Source of the DNA: Niveispirillum sp. SYP-B3756 | Lineage (GTDB): Bacteria; Pseudomonadota; Alphaproteobacteria; Azospirillales; Azospirillaceae | NCBI RefSeq assembly: GCF_009495745.1 | Contig: NZ_WIDQ01000012.1 | Coordinates: 62,001-126,000, forward strand | Direction: 5' to 3' | DNA: 64,000 bases | Part shown: one piece after another, positions 7,641 to 15,109 of the stretch | Numbering within the stretch: position 1 is the stretch's first letter | How the letters are laid out: every line of letters starts with the position of its first letter | Notes under the pieces: generated by a model | What the model was told of the DNA's origin: nothing | Seen by the model: only the letters and a program-made list of their open reading frames with translations | Databases searched by the model: none | Made by a program: the position numbers and the translations under genes

Positions 7641-8567
7641 CTACAGCATCCTGCGGCTGGCAAGCAGGTAATCGGCCATGGTGGCGTGCGGGTAGAAATG
7701 TTTCTCCAGCAGCGCCCACATGGGCGGGTTGAGATGGCTGGCCTCAAACGCGGCGACGGCGTGCGGCCCGATCTGTTCTTCCATCATCGCCGTTACCTGG
7801 GCGATGGCCGCCATCAGCCAGCCGCGCTTTGCATCGGCTGGATGCACCCAGCCGATGGGGAAAAACCAGCGCCCGACCTGCGGCTGATATTCACAAATGA
7901 TCCAGCCACGCCACGCACCGGCAGCATCATGGATCATCAGGGTAAAATGGGGTTCCGCCGCCGCCAGATGGCCGGAGGGGTCGGCCCAGTCCGGCAGTTC
8001 CCCCGCCGCGCGCAGCGCTACAACCGCCTCCCGCACCTGCTGCTGGCCCCCCTGCCCCAGCGTGCCCCAGGGCACCAGGGCCACCCGGTCCCGCTCCAGC
8101 CGCCCCAACAGGGCGGCACGGCGCAGGAAAACCCGCTCCGTCCGTTCCACACTGCTCTGCAGGCGCAGGCTGACCCGTTGCGGCGCGGTCCAGCCGGCCT
8201 GCAGCAGCAGCCCCGCCAGGGCGCCCGCCCCCGGCAAGCGGCTGGACCATTCCGCCACCAACTCCCCTGCCCCCGCCGCTGTCGCCGCATCCACGGTGGC
8301 CGCCAGCAATTGCCGCCCCAAACCCTGGCGGCGATGTGTGGAACTGACCATGATGGAATGAAGCTGGGCACCGGGCTTGCCCAGCAGATTGGGCCCCAGC
8401 AGGGCCAGGCCGAGCGGGCGTTCATCCTGCCAGGCCGCCACAGCCGCCACCCGCTTGCCGTCGATCCGGGGCAACAAGTCCCGCAGGGCGCGGAAGGTGA
8501 GATGGCCAAGCCGTTCCGCCTCCCCCACCGTGACACCGCGTATCTGCACCGCTGTACCCACCATCAT
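7641..8567 (-). CDS. GNAT-family N-acetyltransferase (two-domain)
   Basis: About 308 residues from tandem ATGs at 8567/8564, which follow AAAGGTG. The N-terminal half (first about 130 residues) is a GNAT domain with LHSIMVSSTHRRQGLGRQLL, the acetyl-CoA pyrophosphate-binding R/Q-x-x-G-x-G/A signature. The C-terminal half resembles a second, degenerate acyltransferase domain (AGAWRGWIICEYQPQVGRWFF...). Substrate unknown. It lies between repA and the hydrolase on the same strand; 90 bp separate it from the hydrolase start. Confidence 0.8.
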   Translation of the reverse strand: MMVGTAVQIRGVTVGEAERLGHLTFRALRDLLPRIDGKRVAAVAAWQDERPLGLALLGPNLLGKPGAQLHSIMVSSTHRRQGLGRQLLAATVDAATAAGAGELVAEWSSRLPGAGALAGLLLQAGWTAPQRVSLRLQSSVERTERVFLRRAALLGRLERDRVALVPWGTLGQGGQQQVREAVVALRAAGELPDWADPSGHLAAAEPHFTLMIHDAAGAWRGWIICEYQPQVGRWFFPIGWVHPADAKRGWLMAAIAQVTAMMEEQIGPHAVAAFEASHLNPPMWALLEKHFYPHATMADYLLASRRML

Positions 8568-8674
8568 CTGCACCTTTACCGTAAACGGCGGGTACCTTGG
8601 CATAGGGTTGCCGGGCCGGACAGCGGGGCAGCGCACTTCCCGCCCGTGTTTGCGCTATGCGGGCGGGTGCTGCC

Positions 8675-10021
8675 TCAGCCCTTGCGCGGCTTGCTGGCCG
8701 GTACCTGAAACTCCACCTCGGTGATGGAGCCGGAGGTCAGCGAGGACAGCACCAGCCGCATCGTCGCCTCATGTCCCCGGCGGGCCGTATCGGCCGTCAC
8801 GGCGTGGGCGGCGCGCAGCACCAGCTTGCGGGCGCCACGGGCGGTTTCCTCAATCCCCACCGCCTCCAGATCGCGCAGCAGCGGGCCGGGCACATTGCGG
8901 GAACCCAGGGCATGGCGGGCGGCGGCCCACAAGGCCTCCGCATCGTCGGCATCCGGCAGGGGCGGCGGCGGCACGGCGGGGGCCGGTGCCTCCAGCTTCT
9001 CCACATTACCCAGGCGGCGGGCCTTGCGGCCGGCGGCATGGCGTTCCCGCTCCAGGAAGGTTTCGGCGGCTTCCTCCTCCTCCTTGGCGTGGAAATCCAG
9101 CGTCACTTCCTCAATCTTGCGGCCTTTGCGCTTGAACTTCTCCTCCGGCATATCCACCCGGAAGGGGGCCAACTGGTTCACCTCCGCCATGGCGCGATCG
9201 ATGGTGCGGGTTCGCAGGATACCGAAATCCTTGTAAGCGCCTTCCGGCACATTCATCAGCTTGCGCAGGGTCTCGATATCCAGGGTCAGGGACGGATGGT
9301 CCATCTGGTACCGCTGCATCCCGATCTCATAGAGCTTCAGCGCGTAGGTGCTGGTGACCTTCACCATGGCCGGGCCCGACAGCCGGGCCCAGAGCTGGGA
9401 GGAGCGCTGCAGCTCCAGGAACGCATCGGTGAACTGGAAATGGATATCAGCGCTGTCGATCTCTACCTCATCTTCCGGCCGGACATAGGAGGAGAGGATA
9501 CGCAGTTCCGCCCGGCTGCGCCGGCCACGGAAGGGGCCGATCACCACCAGGGAGCTTTCGTAAATCTCCTTCACCGCGTCGAAGATGCGCTCATTGCCCT
9601 TATGGTTGCCGCGCACCACCTTCTTGGGCAGGCGATAGAGCTTGTTGGCGAAGTTCTGGCTGCCAGCCAGATGGATCATGAAATTCAGCATCTTCTGCGC
9701 CGGCAGCGACAGGCGCGACCCGTTGGCCGGGTAGGAATAGACCGCCTCCGCTGCCTTGATCAGATGCTTGTAGCCATCGCGTTCGAACGTGGCGGCGGCC
9801 ACGCGCGCCGTGTGGCCGCCAGGGTCCAGGGCCGGCAGATTGTCGGGGCCGGAATTGCCCTCCATGTCGATGACGACGCCGCTATCCCCGAAGGCCGGGC
9901 TGTAGGGTATGATCTCTGCGGCGGCCGCACCCTTGGCGCGGCCGGTCGTGGGTTTAGCAATCTGGTCATCCGCGCCACCATCGTCGATGGCGACAGCGGC
10001 TTTGCGGCGTGAAGGCGGCAT
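8675..10021 (-). CDS. repA: Rep_3-family plasmid replication initiator
   Basis: Protein of 448 residues from the ATG at 10021, with AGGGGA 6 nt upstream; no suitable start lies further upstream within the origin. It has paired winged-helix features of iteron-binding initiators. The second shows STYALKLYEIGMQRYQ, then TLDIETLRKLMNVPEGAYKDFGILRTRTIDRAMAEVNQLAPF. A Lys/Glu-rich linker and a C-terminal extension (about residues 330-448) with a proline tract exceed the usual Rep_3 size. The protein should bind the repeats immediately upstream and open the origin. It is transcribed away from the origin array. Confidence 0.9.
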   Translation of the reverse strand: MPPSRRKAAVAIDDGGADDQIAKPTTGRAKGAAAAEIIPYSPAFGDSGVVIDMEGNSGPDNLPALDPGGHTARVAAATFERDGYKHLIKAAEAVYSYPANGSRLSLPAQKMLNFMIHLAGSQNFANKLYRLPKKVVRGNHKGNERIFDAVKEIYESSLVVIGPFRGRRSRAELRILSSYVRPEDEVEIDSADIHFQFTDAFLELQRSSQLWARLSGPAMVKVTSTYALKLYEIGMQRYQMDHPSLTLDIETLRKLMNVPEGAYKDFGILRTRTIDRAMAEVNQLAPFRVDMPEEKFKRKGRKIEEVTLDFHAKEEEEAAETFLERERHAAGRKARRLGNVEKLEAPAPAVPPPPLPDADDAEALWAAARHALGSRNVPGPLLRDLEAVGIEETARGARKLVLRAAHAVTADTARRGHEATMRLVLSSLTSGSITEVEFQVPASKPRKG

Positions 10022-10098
10022 GGAAATCCCCTGGTCAATGCCCCAACCTATGATCTTCCTTACAGGGAGTGCAAGTAAGGAAAGGACCATGGCCCCCT

Positions 10099-10873
10099 TC
10101 CTTACGGCGTGGGGGCAGACACTTACGCCCCGGGGCGTGGGCCAAACGCCCCCGTCAGGTAGGGTTGAGCCCCCCGGTCTGTAAGGATGAGGGCCAAAAA
10201 CCCAAGGATTCCTGCGGCTCTGCGGTTCCCTGAATCTATACAAGAATCCTGAAAACCAAAAACAGGCGTTTTGCAGTGCGATTGCTGTCCTGTTTGGCGG
10301 GCAAATTCCGCTTTTCCACCGGTCATGGCGACTCGGAGAGCAGGATTCCTTACCTCTCGGGGGCGTAAATGTGATTCGTCTCCAAGGAATAGGGGGCCGA
10401 TTCCCTTACGGCTTGGGGGAGTGTGGCGGGGCGCTGTTGATCCTTACTGTTTGGGGGCTGCAGTGGCGGGTTTTCCCCCGGGGTGTAAGGATGTGGATCG
10501 GGTTTTGCCCCCAAACGGTAAGGAAGGACGCGTATCAAACCGTCATGCTTTCGTTTATCCCATATATTTCAATGCGTTACCATCCCCCGAGGCGTAAGGA
10601 AGTGATCGACTTCCAGGGGAATGGCGAAGAGTCAAGCCACCCCCTGCCCGTAAGCTTGTCCCGAGTCCCACAGACCAAGCTTACTTCCTGGGGGGATGGC
10701 CCTTGGCTGATCCTTACTGTTTGGGGGCGGTTTTCCTGCAGAAACGACAAACGGCGCCGGAATTCCGGCGCCGTTTGCTCTGCGAAACTGAACCCTTACA
10801 GGTCGGGGGCAGGCGACTCCTTGGCCAACGGCCGGGAAGCTGCTGGTTTCAGGGCTCCCCCAAACGGTAAGGA
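10099..10873. repeat. Iteron array, consensus CCCCCNNNNNGTAAGGA
   Basis: Copies, given as 18-bp units, lie at 10099, 10170, 10347, 10403, 10441, 10474, 10507, 10583, 10711, 10793 and 10856. Weaker copies lie at 10121, 10639 and 10678, and fragments near 10056 and 10072. Both orientations occur (reverse form TCCTTACNNNNNGGGGG). The units at 10639 and 10678 form an inverted pair. The five central bases vary, while the CCCCC and GTAAGGA blocks are nearly constant, as expected of initiator-binding sites. Confidence 0.9.
10748..10777. repeat. 30-bp perfect palindrome in the origin
   Basis: Uninterrupted palindrome centred on an EcoRI-like GAATTC, with outer arms CAAACGGCGCCG. It lies between iterons at 10711 and 10793. 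It could extrude as a cruciform, bind a dimeric protein, or end the HPF-like transcript; no T run follows on either strand. Confidence 0.7.
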
Positions 10874-10883
10874 TGGAAAAAGC

Positions 10884-11462
10884 TCAGGAAGCGGCGCGCG
10901 CCGCTTCCCGCAGACGGATGCTGCTGGCCTGTGGTCCCATCGGCCCGTCCTCGCGCGCCCGCACCACCTCCACCAGCGTGCCGACGCTGAGTGTTTCGAA
11001 CCGGTCACCCTGCACGGCGCTGCGGCTGAAATAGAGGTCACCGTCCCGCATCTCTACGAATCCGTATTCCTGTTCTGGGAGCAGCCGGACCACCTTGCCG
11101 GTGTCGGGGGCCGAGGCGTGATGCTTCACAATCCCCTTATTGATCCGGTTGGCCTGTTCCAGCTGGCGTTCCATCACCTCAAACACACGGTTGATCACCA
11201 GGGTGTGATCCTGCTTGGCGTCGTGGCGGGGTTCCTCGTCCCGGGCGACCAGGGTGTTATGGCCGGGAATATTCACTTCCAGGGCGATTTCCAGCGGCAG
11301 CTTGCCGCTGGCGGCGGCGCGATGGGGGATGGAAAGCACCGCCCGGCAACTGGTGATGGCCTGATGTACCCGTTTCAGTTTCTCTACCCGGGTACGGATT
11401 TGCGCCTCCAGAAAGGCAGAGCTGTCCATGTCCTTGAAAGCGATCTGCAGCGGAATGTCCAT
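10884..11462 (-). CDS. Ribosome hibernation factor HPF/RaiA-like domain fused to a cold-shock domain
   Basis: Protein of 192 residues; the ATG at 11462 follows AGGA at 8 nt. Residues 1-110 resemble the S30EA/RaiA fold (MDIPLQIAFKDMDSS..., LEIALEVNIPGHNTLVARDE, DHTLVINRVFEVMERQLEQ), which binds the ribosomal decoding centre in stasis. Residues about 120-185 are a cold-shock-type RNA-binding beta barrel (TGKVVRLLPEQEYGFVEMRDGDLYFSRSAV...GTLVEVVRARED). The combination would tether a nucleic-acid-binding module to resting ribosomes. It is transcribed towards the origin and is alone on its strand here. Confidence 0.8.
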   Translation of the reverse strand: MDIPLQIAFKDMDSSAFLEAQIRTRVEKLKRVHQAITSCRAVLSIPHRAAASGKLPLEIALEVNIPGHNTLVARDEEPRHDAKQDHTLVINRVFEVMERQLEQANRINKGIVKHHASAPDTGKVVRLLPEQEYGFVEMRDGDLYFSRSAVQGDRFETLSVGTLVEVVRAREDGPMGPQASSIRLREAARAAS

Positions 11463-11700
11463 TACGTCAGTCCTTTCCCCTTGATGCGGGTTCCGGTTCG
11501 GTCGGGACATGGTTTGAAACGGTCCCGACCGCCGGTGTACGGGGGCGATGGCGCTGTCGGCCTCAGCCCCTGTCCGATGGAAATCCGGTTGATGCGTGTT
11601 GGAAAACGCTTCTCCTTGGACGGGGTTCCTTATTTGCAGGTGGGGCGGCTTGGCGGGGGCTGCAACCCCGGAGGAAGGAAAAATCATCCTGCAAGATGTA

Positions 11701-11717
11701 TTGCGAATCATTCTTAA
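11701..11717. promoter_or_regulatory. Putative Fur box
   Basis: TTGCGAATCATTCTTAA matches the classical Fur core TTGAGAATCATTCTCAA at 15 of 17 positions. It lies 34 bp before the start of the gene at 11751, in a promoter position. Confidence 0.55.
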
Positions 11718-11750
11718 TAACGATACGGTAACCCCATCTTTCCCCCTGCC

Positions 11751-12266
11751 ATGGTGTTGATGATGCGCAGCCTGCGACTTGTCTGGAGCAACCAAGACGA
11801 TCCGCCCGCCCCCATCCGGGCGGAGATGCCTTTTGTGGCGCTGACCCCGGCGGCGCGGCTGACACTGTGGGGAATGCGCTATTGGGCCACCTGTGCCCGG
11901 CATGGGCGCTGCCCGGCCTTGATGCTGCGCGATGTCTATCGCAGCGCCGGGGTGCCGGATGCGGCGGCCAGCATCGACGCGTTGATGCGGATATTCGCTA
12001 TGGCTTCCCGCCGCGCGCCGGCCCTGGGCTGTCCGGCCTGCACGCGGCTGACTGATGATGAGGCACAGATCCTTAACGGGGTACGGGCGCTGCAGCGTGA
12101 TGAGGGGCTGGGGGCCGAAGTGATCCTGGCCGCCTGGCTGCCGGTGCGGGCGGCGGAGCTGGCAGCCCCGGCGATGGAGGGGCTGGCCCGCCTGCTGCGG
12201 AACGGTGGCTTTGATCTTGCCTGCGACCGGGCCCCGGTGCTGACCCCGCCGCAGCGGCTGCATTGA
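11751..12266 (+). CDS. Uncharacterised protein, probably iron-regulated
   Basis: Protein of 171 residues, not recognised. It has a compact, Ala/Leu-rich, mostly helical sequence with six cysteines, including CARHGRC and CPAC, which could bind a metal or form disulfides. No signal peptide or membrane segment is evident. In-frame ATGs at 11751, 11760 and 11763 are all possible starts, and none has a strong ribosome site. A Fur-type box lies directly upstream. A DUF2946-like gene follows 69 bp later, suggesting a metal-responsive pair. Confidence 0.6.
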   Translation: MVLMMRSLRLVWSNQDDPPAPIRAEMPFVALTPAARLTLWGMRYWATCARHGRCPALMLRDVYRSAGVPDAAASIDALMRIFAMASRRAPALGCPACTRLTDDEAQILNGVRALQRDEGLGAEVILAAWLPVRAAELAAPAMEGLARLLRNGGFDLACDRAPVLTPPQRLH

Positions 12267-12335
12267 TCGGTTGCCTTCCGTCCCTGCGACAACAGGGGAA
12301 TGGACAGGGGCTGCCACGCGTGGCACCCATTAAGC

Positions 12336-12716
12336 ATGAAGGCGATACCGTACCCGGCGCCGCGCGGCGGACAATGGCTCACCATTCTGGTGCTGGCGGC
12401 CTTTTGGCTGCGGGCCCTGGTGCCGGCCGGCTATATGCCCGATCCGGCCAGCCTCTCTTCCGGCGGTTGGGCGGGCTTTTCCCTCTGCCGGGCGGGCCTG
12501 ACGGCCGGCACAGCGGACCAGGATGGTCCCCTCATCCTGCATGGCGGTGACCATTGCCTGTTCGCCGCCATGTCCAGTCTGCCCGCCCTGGCCGGACCGG
12601 CTTTGCGCCAGCCCTTGCAATGGGTTCTGTCCATCGTTGCCATGGTGGCGGTCCGCTGCCCCCCCTTCAGCGTTACCCTGTGGGTTCCTCCTGCGCGCGG
12701 GCCGCCGGGGCTCTAA
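12336..12716 (+). CDS. DUF2946-like membrane protein
   Basis: About 126 residues from the ATG at 12336; the ATG at 12300 is an alternative with poor spacing. The N-terminal hydrophobic helix WLTILVLAAFWLRALVPAGYMP and the sequence around LCRAGL...HGGDHCLF match the layout of DUF2946 proteins, which have a membrane anchor and Cys/His residues. These proteins often accompany copper or TonB uptake genes. A second hydrophobic stretch, WVLSIVAMVAV, lies near residue 95. The neighbours downstream are copper delivery proteins (PCuAC, SCO), so a role in copper handling is plausible but inferred. Confidence 0.6.
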   Translation: MKAIPYPAPRGGQWLTILVLAAFWLRALVPAGYMPDPASLSSGGWAGFSLCRAGLTAGTADQDGPLILHGGDHCLFAAMSSLPALAGPALRQPLQWVLSIVAMVAVRCPPFSVTLWVPPARGPPGL

Positions 12717-12720
12717 TACC

Positions 12721-12756
12721 AATCTCCCTTGATCGGTTACGATCAAGGGAGATTTT
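12721..12756 (+). terminator. Long hairpin after the DUF2946-like gene
   Basis: Perfect 15-bp stem (12721-12735 with 12740-12754, loop GTTA) ending in TTTT. It starts 5 bp past the stop codon. It is preceded by TAATACC, giving it the look of a dispersed palindromic unit that also terminates transcription. Confidence 0.7.
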
Positions 12757-12931
12757 GCGTTCCCTCTGGCGCCGGGCGGGCGCATCCGCGCCCTTGGCTT
12801 ACGCGGGCATGGGCCCGCGGGCCGGCAGTCGCCGGCCTCCAATCCGCCAAGGGTCAAACCCTCGGCGTATTGGTGTAACCCGCCCCACCCCTGCTACGAT
12901 AAGCCTTAATAAAGAACCCAAGGGTGACATC

Positions 12932-13417
12932 ATGAAGTTTTTTGCCAAGCATCTGGCGCTGGCCTCCCTCTCCATGCTGGCGCTGACCGGCATGGCCGCC
13001 GCCGCCACGGTGACGGTGACGGAGCCTTTCTCCCGCGCCACGGCACCCATGGCCAAGGTGGGCGCTGCCTTCCTGACGCTGGCCCTGGACCAGGGGGAGG
13101 ACAAGCTGCTGTCCGCCAGCAGCCCGGCGGCCGAGAAGGCGGAACTGCATAATCATGTCATGGAAAATGGCGTGGCGCAGATGCGGTCGGTAGCGGCCAT
13201 TCCCCTGGTGGCCGGCACCCCGGTGCAGTTGCAGCCCGGCGGGCTGCACATCATGCTGATCGGCCTGAAGCAGCAATTGAAGGCAGGCGACGCGGTACCG
13301 CTGACGCTGAATTTCGAAAAGGCGGGTGCTGTATCTGTCAGTGTCCCAGTCAAGGGTCCGGGCGCCCGTCCGGCGACCGGGGCCGACCAGGGTGGCCATA
13401 ACGGCCATCAACATTAA
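12932..13417 (+). CDS. Periplasmic copper chaperone PCuAC
   Basis: Protein of 161 residues starting at the ATG at 12932 after AGGGTGA. It has a signal peptide (MKFFAKHLALASLSMLALTGMAAAA). The full Cu(I)-binding signature H-x10-M-x21-H-x-M is present: His73, Met84, His106 and Met108. The tail GADQGGHNGHQH adds extra metal-binding His residues. PCuAC hands copper to the CuA centre of cytochrome c oxidase together with SCO proteins. A SCO gene follows after 14 bp, so the two form an operon. Confidence 0.92.
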   Translation: MKFFAKHLALASLSMLALTGMAAAATVTVTEPFSRATAPMAKVGAAFLTLALDQGEDKLLSASSPAAEKAELHNHVMENGVAQMRSVAAIPLVAGTPVQLQPGGLHIMLIGLKQQLKAGDAVPLTLNFEKAGAVSVSVPVKGPGARPATGADQGGHNGHQH

Positions 13418-13431
13418 GCCGGGAGGGGCCG

Positions 13432-14043
13432 ATGAAACGCCGTATGTTATGGACCGGCATTGCCATTCTGGGCGCTGTCGGTTTCCTGGGGGCCGCCCTG
13501 CTGGTGGCGGATCATCTCCGCCCCTTCTCGCAAGCGGATCAGGGTCAGGGGCGCGCTGATATTGGCGGCCCCTTTGCCCTGACCGACCATACCGGTGCGC
13601 CGGTCACCGAGGCGGCGCTGCAGGGCAAGGTCAGCCTGATCTATTTCGGCTATAGCTATTGCCCGGATATCTGCCCCACCGACCTGCAGTCGATCGGGGA
13701 GACGCTGGACCTGTTGGGCAATGAACTGCCGGATGCTCAGGCCCTGTTCGTGACGGTTGATCCAGAGCGGGACACGCCGGAACATCTGGCCGGCTATGTC
13801 AGCCTGTTTCATCCCAACCTGCGGGGGGTGACCGGCACCCCCGAGCAGATAGAGGCGGTGAAGAAGGAATTCCGTGTCTATTCCAAGAAAGTGTCGGCCG
13901 AAGAGGCCGGCACCACCGAATATCTGGTCGACCATTCCGCCTTCATCTATCTGTTCGACCGCCAAGGCCATTTCGTCCGCGTCTTCGGCCATGGGGTGCA
14001 GGCCGCTGAAATGGCCGCGGCCATGAAGGCTGTAAAATCTTAA
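13432..14043 (+). CDS. SCO1/SenC-family copper protein
   Basis: Protein of 203 residues with an N-terminal membrane anchor (residues about 5-27) and a thioredoxin-like fold. It has the copper-binding CPDIC (Cys77, Cys81) and the partner His168 in LVDHSAF. SCO proteins reduce and metallate the CuA site of cytochrome oxidase. It is cotranscribed with PCuAC. Its stop codon is followed within 11 bp by a dispersed origin-type iteron and a GC hairpin. Confidence 0.93.
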   Translation: MKRRMLWTGIAILGAVGFLGAALLVADHLRPFSQADQGQGRADIGGPFALTDHTGAPVTEAALQGKVSLIYFGYSYCPDICPTDLQSIGETLDLLGNELPDAQALFVTVDPERDTPEHLAGYVSLFHPNLRGVTGTPEQIEAVKKEFRVYSKKVSAEEAGTTEYLVDHSAFIYLFDRQGHFVRVFGHGVQAAEMAAAMKAVKS

Positions 14044-14053
14044 CGGCACCCCT

Positions 14054-14071
14054 CCCCCCAAGCGGTAAGGA
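14054..14071. repeat. Dispersed origin-type iteron (1)
   Basis: CCCCCCAAGCGGTAAGGA, an exact match to the origin iteron consensus, in the intergenic space after the SCO gene and 3.2 kb from the array. Confidence 0.85.
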
Positions 14072-14074
14072 AAG

Positions 14075-14100
14075 CCCCAGCGGTCGACCCGCCGCTGGGG
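14075..14100 (+). terminator. GC hairpin after the SCO gene
   Basis: CCCCAGCGG/CCGCTGGGG 9-bp stem with 8-nt loop, immediately after an iteron. There is no T run, so termination is uncertain. Confidence 0.45.
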
Positions 14101-14213
14101 GATAGGCCGCCCCTATCAGGCTGATCGGATCATTCGATTGTACGGAATTCTTTTCCGGGCTTACTGTTTACCCATGCCCAGCGGTTGGCGTTGGGCGGCG
14201 ATGTCGAACGATG

Positions 14214-14227
14214 TTGCGACGTCGCAA
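14214..14227. other. Candidate parS centromere site (copy 2)
   Basis: Perfect TTGCGACGTCGCAA, identical to the site beside parB, 20 bp upstream of the YbaN-like start codon. Confidence 0.45.
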
Positions 14228-14247
14228 GCGGGGAACAGGAAGCCATC

Positions 14248-14676
14248 ATGCAGGATCGGGAACCGGCCAAACAAATCGGACCCATGGCGCGGGCGCTTTA
14301 CCGCCTGGCGGCCAGCTTCTGTCTGATCCTGGGGATCATCGGCATTGTGCTGCCGGTCCTGCCCACCACGATTTTTCTGATACTGGCAGTCATCTGCCTG
14401 ATCCGCGCCGGCGATCACCGGGCAGAGCGGTTGCTGGCGCATCCGCGTTATGGCGCCCCGATCCGCCTGTTCCTGGATCATGGGGCCATCACCCGCCGGG
14501 GCAAGGCCCTGGCCCTGGGTGGTATCAGCCTGGGCATGGCGTTTCTGGTGCCGCTGGCGCTCTCCCTGCCCTGGCTGGGTGTCGGAAGCATGGCGATCCT
14601 TGTTACTGCTGCCAGCTACATTATCACGAGGCCGGAACCGCTTGCGGTTCCCGTGCAACAGGGTCGGCAACGCTGA
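14248..14676 (+). CDS. YbaN/DUF454-family inner-membrane protein
   Basis: Protein of 142 residues from the ATG at 14248 (AGGAAG upstream). It has three hydrophobic segments: LYRLAASFCLILGIIGIVLPVLPTT (the family hallmark GxxGxxLPxLPTxPF-like region), FLILAVICLIRAG and LALGGISLGMAFLVPLALSLPWLGVGSMAIL. Between them is the conserved HPRYGAPIRLFLDHGAITRRGKA loop. Function unknown; the family is small, widespread and membrane-bound. Its promoter region carries one of the candidate parS palindromes. Confidence 0.8.
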   Translation: MQDREPAKQIGPMARALYRLAASFCLILGIIGIVLPVLPTTIFLILAVICLIRAGDHRAERLLAHPRYGAPIRLFLDHGAITRRGKALALGGISLGMAFLVPLALSLPWLGVGSMAILVTAASYIITRPEPLAVPVQQGRQR

Positions 14677-14704
14677 TCCTGTTTTCCTTCAGTAAAAACT
14701 TAAA

Positions 14705-14741
14705 AAAGCCCACGGTCGCCAACACGTGGGCTTTCTTTTTT
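14705..14741. terminator. Bidirectional terminator between convergent genes
   Basis: AAAGCCCACG/CGTGGGCTTT 10-bp stem (14705-14714, 14725-14734). T runs follow on the plus strand (14736-14741) and on the minus strand (A run 14702-14707). Confidence 0.85.
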
Positions 14742-14759
14742 GGTGAGGGTAAACAGAGC

Positions 14760-14954
14760 TTACTCGCCCGCCTTGCGCCCCAACATGCCGCGCAGCAATT
14801 GCGCGCCGGGGGCAATGGCGGCAGACAGGATGATCTGCCCCTCCTCCGTCAGGGAAATTTTCAGCCGCTGCCCCGGCCGCACGCGCAGATGGGCCTGCAT
14901 CTCTGGCGTCAAGGTCAATGACCCGTCAGCCTCCAGGGTAATTTCACTATGCAT
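14760..14954 (-). CDS. AbrB/MazE-like DNA-binding protein
   Basis: Protein of 64 residues. Residues 1-46 (EITLEADGSLTLTPEMQAHLRVRPGQRLKISLTEEGQIIL) follow the swapped-hairpin AbrB/SpoVT fold, with the usual V/L-T-L-P-x-E-x-R/Q-x-x-L-x-V-x-P-G pattern. The short tail has basic residues. Such proteins are transcription regulators or antitoxins, but no toxin gene adjoins it, so it is either a solitary regulator or an orphan antitoxin. It is divergent from the racemase operon, whose promoter it could control. Confidence 0.7.
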   Translation of the reverse strand: MHSEITLEADGSLTLTPEMQAHLRVRPGQRLKISLTEEGQIILSAAIAPGAQLLRGMLGRKAGE

Positions 14955-15045
14955 GATCAGGGTCCGGTTAAAGCTTCACCCACCGAACCTAGTGCGCCAG
15001 GCCGGTCAGCGCAATTGCCGGTTCATCACCATCATGGATAGGTGA

Positions 15046-15077
15046 TTGACAGATTAACTCTGGTGATAAAATATAAA
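15046..15077 (+). promoter_or_regulatory. Putative promoter of the racemase operon
   Basis: A perfect -35 hexamer TTGACA (15046-15051) is followed by an AT-rich stretch with -10-like TAAAAT (15067-15072, 15-bp spacing) or overlapping TATAAA (15072-15077). It lies about 35-60 bp upstream of the racemase gene. Confidence 0.5.
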
Positions 15078-15109
15078 GATATAGCTTTGTATCATTTAAC
15101 GAGGGCGAC

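Larger units (their letters stand above)
10022..10883. other. Replication origin region
   Basis: This 862-bp non-coding region between divergently placed repA and the HPF-like gene is packed with about 14 copies of an iteron. It also has AT-richer pockets (about 10228-10270 and 10540-10578) that could be unwinding elements, and a 30-bp perfect palindrome. No clear DnaA box (TTATCCACA) was found. Position beside the initiator gene makes it the origin. Confidence 0.85.

Noticed and set aside
6627-10012. Long plus-strand frames antisense to the hydrolase, acetyltransferase and repA genes
   Set aside because: They are His/Arg/Gly-rich mirror frames of GC-rich genes on the minus strand and resemble no protein family.
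10884-12326. A 480-codon minus-strand frame extending the HPF-like gene upstream
   Set aside because: The upstream part overlaps two plus-strand genes and a Fur-type promoter and looks like random Arg/Pro/Gly-rich sequence; the RaiA-like start with ribosome site is at 11462.
14158-14175. GGCTTACTGTTTACCC as a further dispersed iteron
   Set aside because: Only the CTTACTGTTT half matches; the GGGGG block is missing.
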